DNA from: an uncultured Clostridia bacterium
Lineage (GTDB): Bacteria > Bacillota > Clostridia > Christensenellales > Aristaeellaceae
Direction of reading: 5' to 3'
Length of the DNA stretch: 5,421 nucleotides
NCBI GenBank assembly: GCA_944363005.1
Contig: CALVTV010000046.1
Location: forward strand, 1-5,421
Made by a program: the position numbers and the translations under genes. Shown one piece after another: positions 5,144 through 5,421 of the stretch (positions within the stretch are counted from its first letter, which is position 1; the number at the start of each line of letters is the position of its first letter). The notes under the pieces are model-generated. The model searched no databases. It was not told where the DNA came from and saw nothing but the letters and a program-made list of their open reading frames with translations.

Positions 5144-5175
5144 AAAAAAAGGAAGCCTTTCGGCTTCCTTTTTTT
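5144..5175. terminator. Bidirectional intrinsic terminator between convergent genes
   Basis: GGAAGCC (5151-5157) pairs with GGCTTCC (5162-5168) around TTTC. The stem is flanked by seven A on one side and seven T on the other, so it reads as a full terminator on both strands. It ends the zinc-ribbon gene on the plus strand, four bases after its stop. On the minus strand it overlaps the last two bases of the YczE-like gene's stop codon. Confidence 0.93.
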
Positions 5176-5421
5176 ATGGCTTTTGGCGGTTGTCGCGCAG
5201 ATAGCGCAGCGTTTCTGCGATGTTTTCCTGATGCAGTTCGGCCGCGCGGAAGCCGAGCAGGTGGAAGTTGAGGTTGAACAGCGAACCGAGGCCGACCGCG
5301 CAGATCACCGTGCCGATGCCGACCTGTCCGCCGAGCAAAAAGCCGATGACGATGACGACGACCTCGACGCTCGCGCGGCACAGGCCGACCGAGCGGCCGG
5401 TCTGGCGCGCGAGCGCGACCA
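5174..5421 (-). CDS. C-terminal part of a YczE/YyaS-like integral membrane protein
   Basis: The minus-strand frame enters from the window edge and ends at TAA 5176-5174, giving 81 readable residues plus two bases of a partial codon. The sequence starts VALARQTGRSVGLCRASVEV, continues with a hydrophobic helix VVVIVIGFLLGGQVGIGTV and a second one, CAVGLGSLFNLNFHLLGF, and ends in a charged cytoplasmic tail rich in Glu, Arg and Asn. The pattern R-x-T-G-R-S-x-G-L followed by IGxLLGGxVGIGT is what I recall from the YczE/YyaS/YitT membrane proteins; no search was possible. Function is unknown. It converges on the zinc-ribbon gene and shares its terminator. Base composition is that of the backbone. 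The N-terminus is missing because the window ends. Confidence 0.7.
   Translation of the reverse strand, partial: VALARQTGRSVGLCRASVEVVVIVIGFLLGGQVGIGTVICAVGLGSLFNLNFHLLGFRAAELHQENIAETLRYLRDNRQKP

Noticed and set aside
4782..5381. 199-residue minus-strand frame across 5140-5180
   Set aside because: It crosses the two-way terminator, is Arg-rich with no domain, and conflicts with the YczE-like frame, which has hydrophobic helices and a properly placed stop.

Overview
The window looks like chromosomal DNA from a GC-rich Firmicute, probably a gut Clostridia/Oscillospirales-type bacterium. This is inferred from strong AGGAGG-type ribosome sites, compact intrinsic terminators, a CmpB-family membrane protein, a zinc-ribbon membrane protein and a YczE/YyaS-like membrane protein. 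No rRNA, tRNA or other taxonomic marker is present, so the assignment is tentative.

Layout. The backbone is very GC-rich. It holds the last 21 codons of an unidentified gene (1-66, +) with its terminator, a five-helix CmpB-family membrane protein (225-878, +), a zinc-ribbon/single-TM protein with an Asp/Tyr-rich outer domain (4229-5140, +), a two-way terminator, and the 3' end of a YczE-like membrane protein (5174-5421, -). Between the CmpB and zinc-ribbon genes sits a block of clearly lower GC of about 3.2 kb (938-4155). It encodes a complete Type II restriction-modification (RM) system: an alpha-class (Dam/D12) adenine methyltransferase (1188-2306, +), and, converging on it, an overlapping operon of a PD-(D/E)XK restriction endonuclease (3198-4061, -) followed by a beta-class DPPY methyltransferase (2423-3205, -).

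Main observation. The RM block is bracketed by an imperfect long direct repeat (862-937 and 4156-4252). Each copy spans the last codons of the CmpB gene, the intergenic promoter and the first eight codons of the zinc-ribbon gene. The right copy is the working one, with a TTGCGC-N17-TATGAT promoter, a ribosome site and zinc-binding Cys codons. The left copy is dead: its ribosome site is deleted, its promoter spacing is shortened, and both Cys codons are changed. There is no integrase or transposase. This is the signature of RM insertion with long target duplication, and it allows the ancestral empty site to be reconstructed from this one window.

How the genes would work together. The two methyltransferases would protect the host's own copies of the recognition sequence, and the endonuclease would cut unmodified incoming DNA. 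Two amino-methyltransferases of different classes suggest either an asymmetric target, with one enzyme per strand, or a DpnII-like double-strand/single-strand pair. The recognition sequence cannot be read from the DNA alone. Transcription appears insulated: each methyltransferase/nuclease unit has its own candidate promoter, a terminator sits between the convergent units, and a leftward-acting hairpin lies at the left edge of the island.
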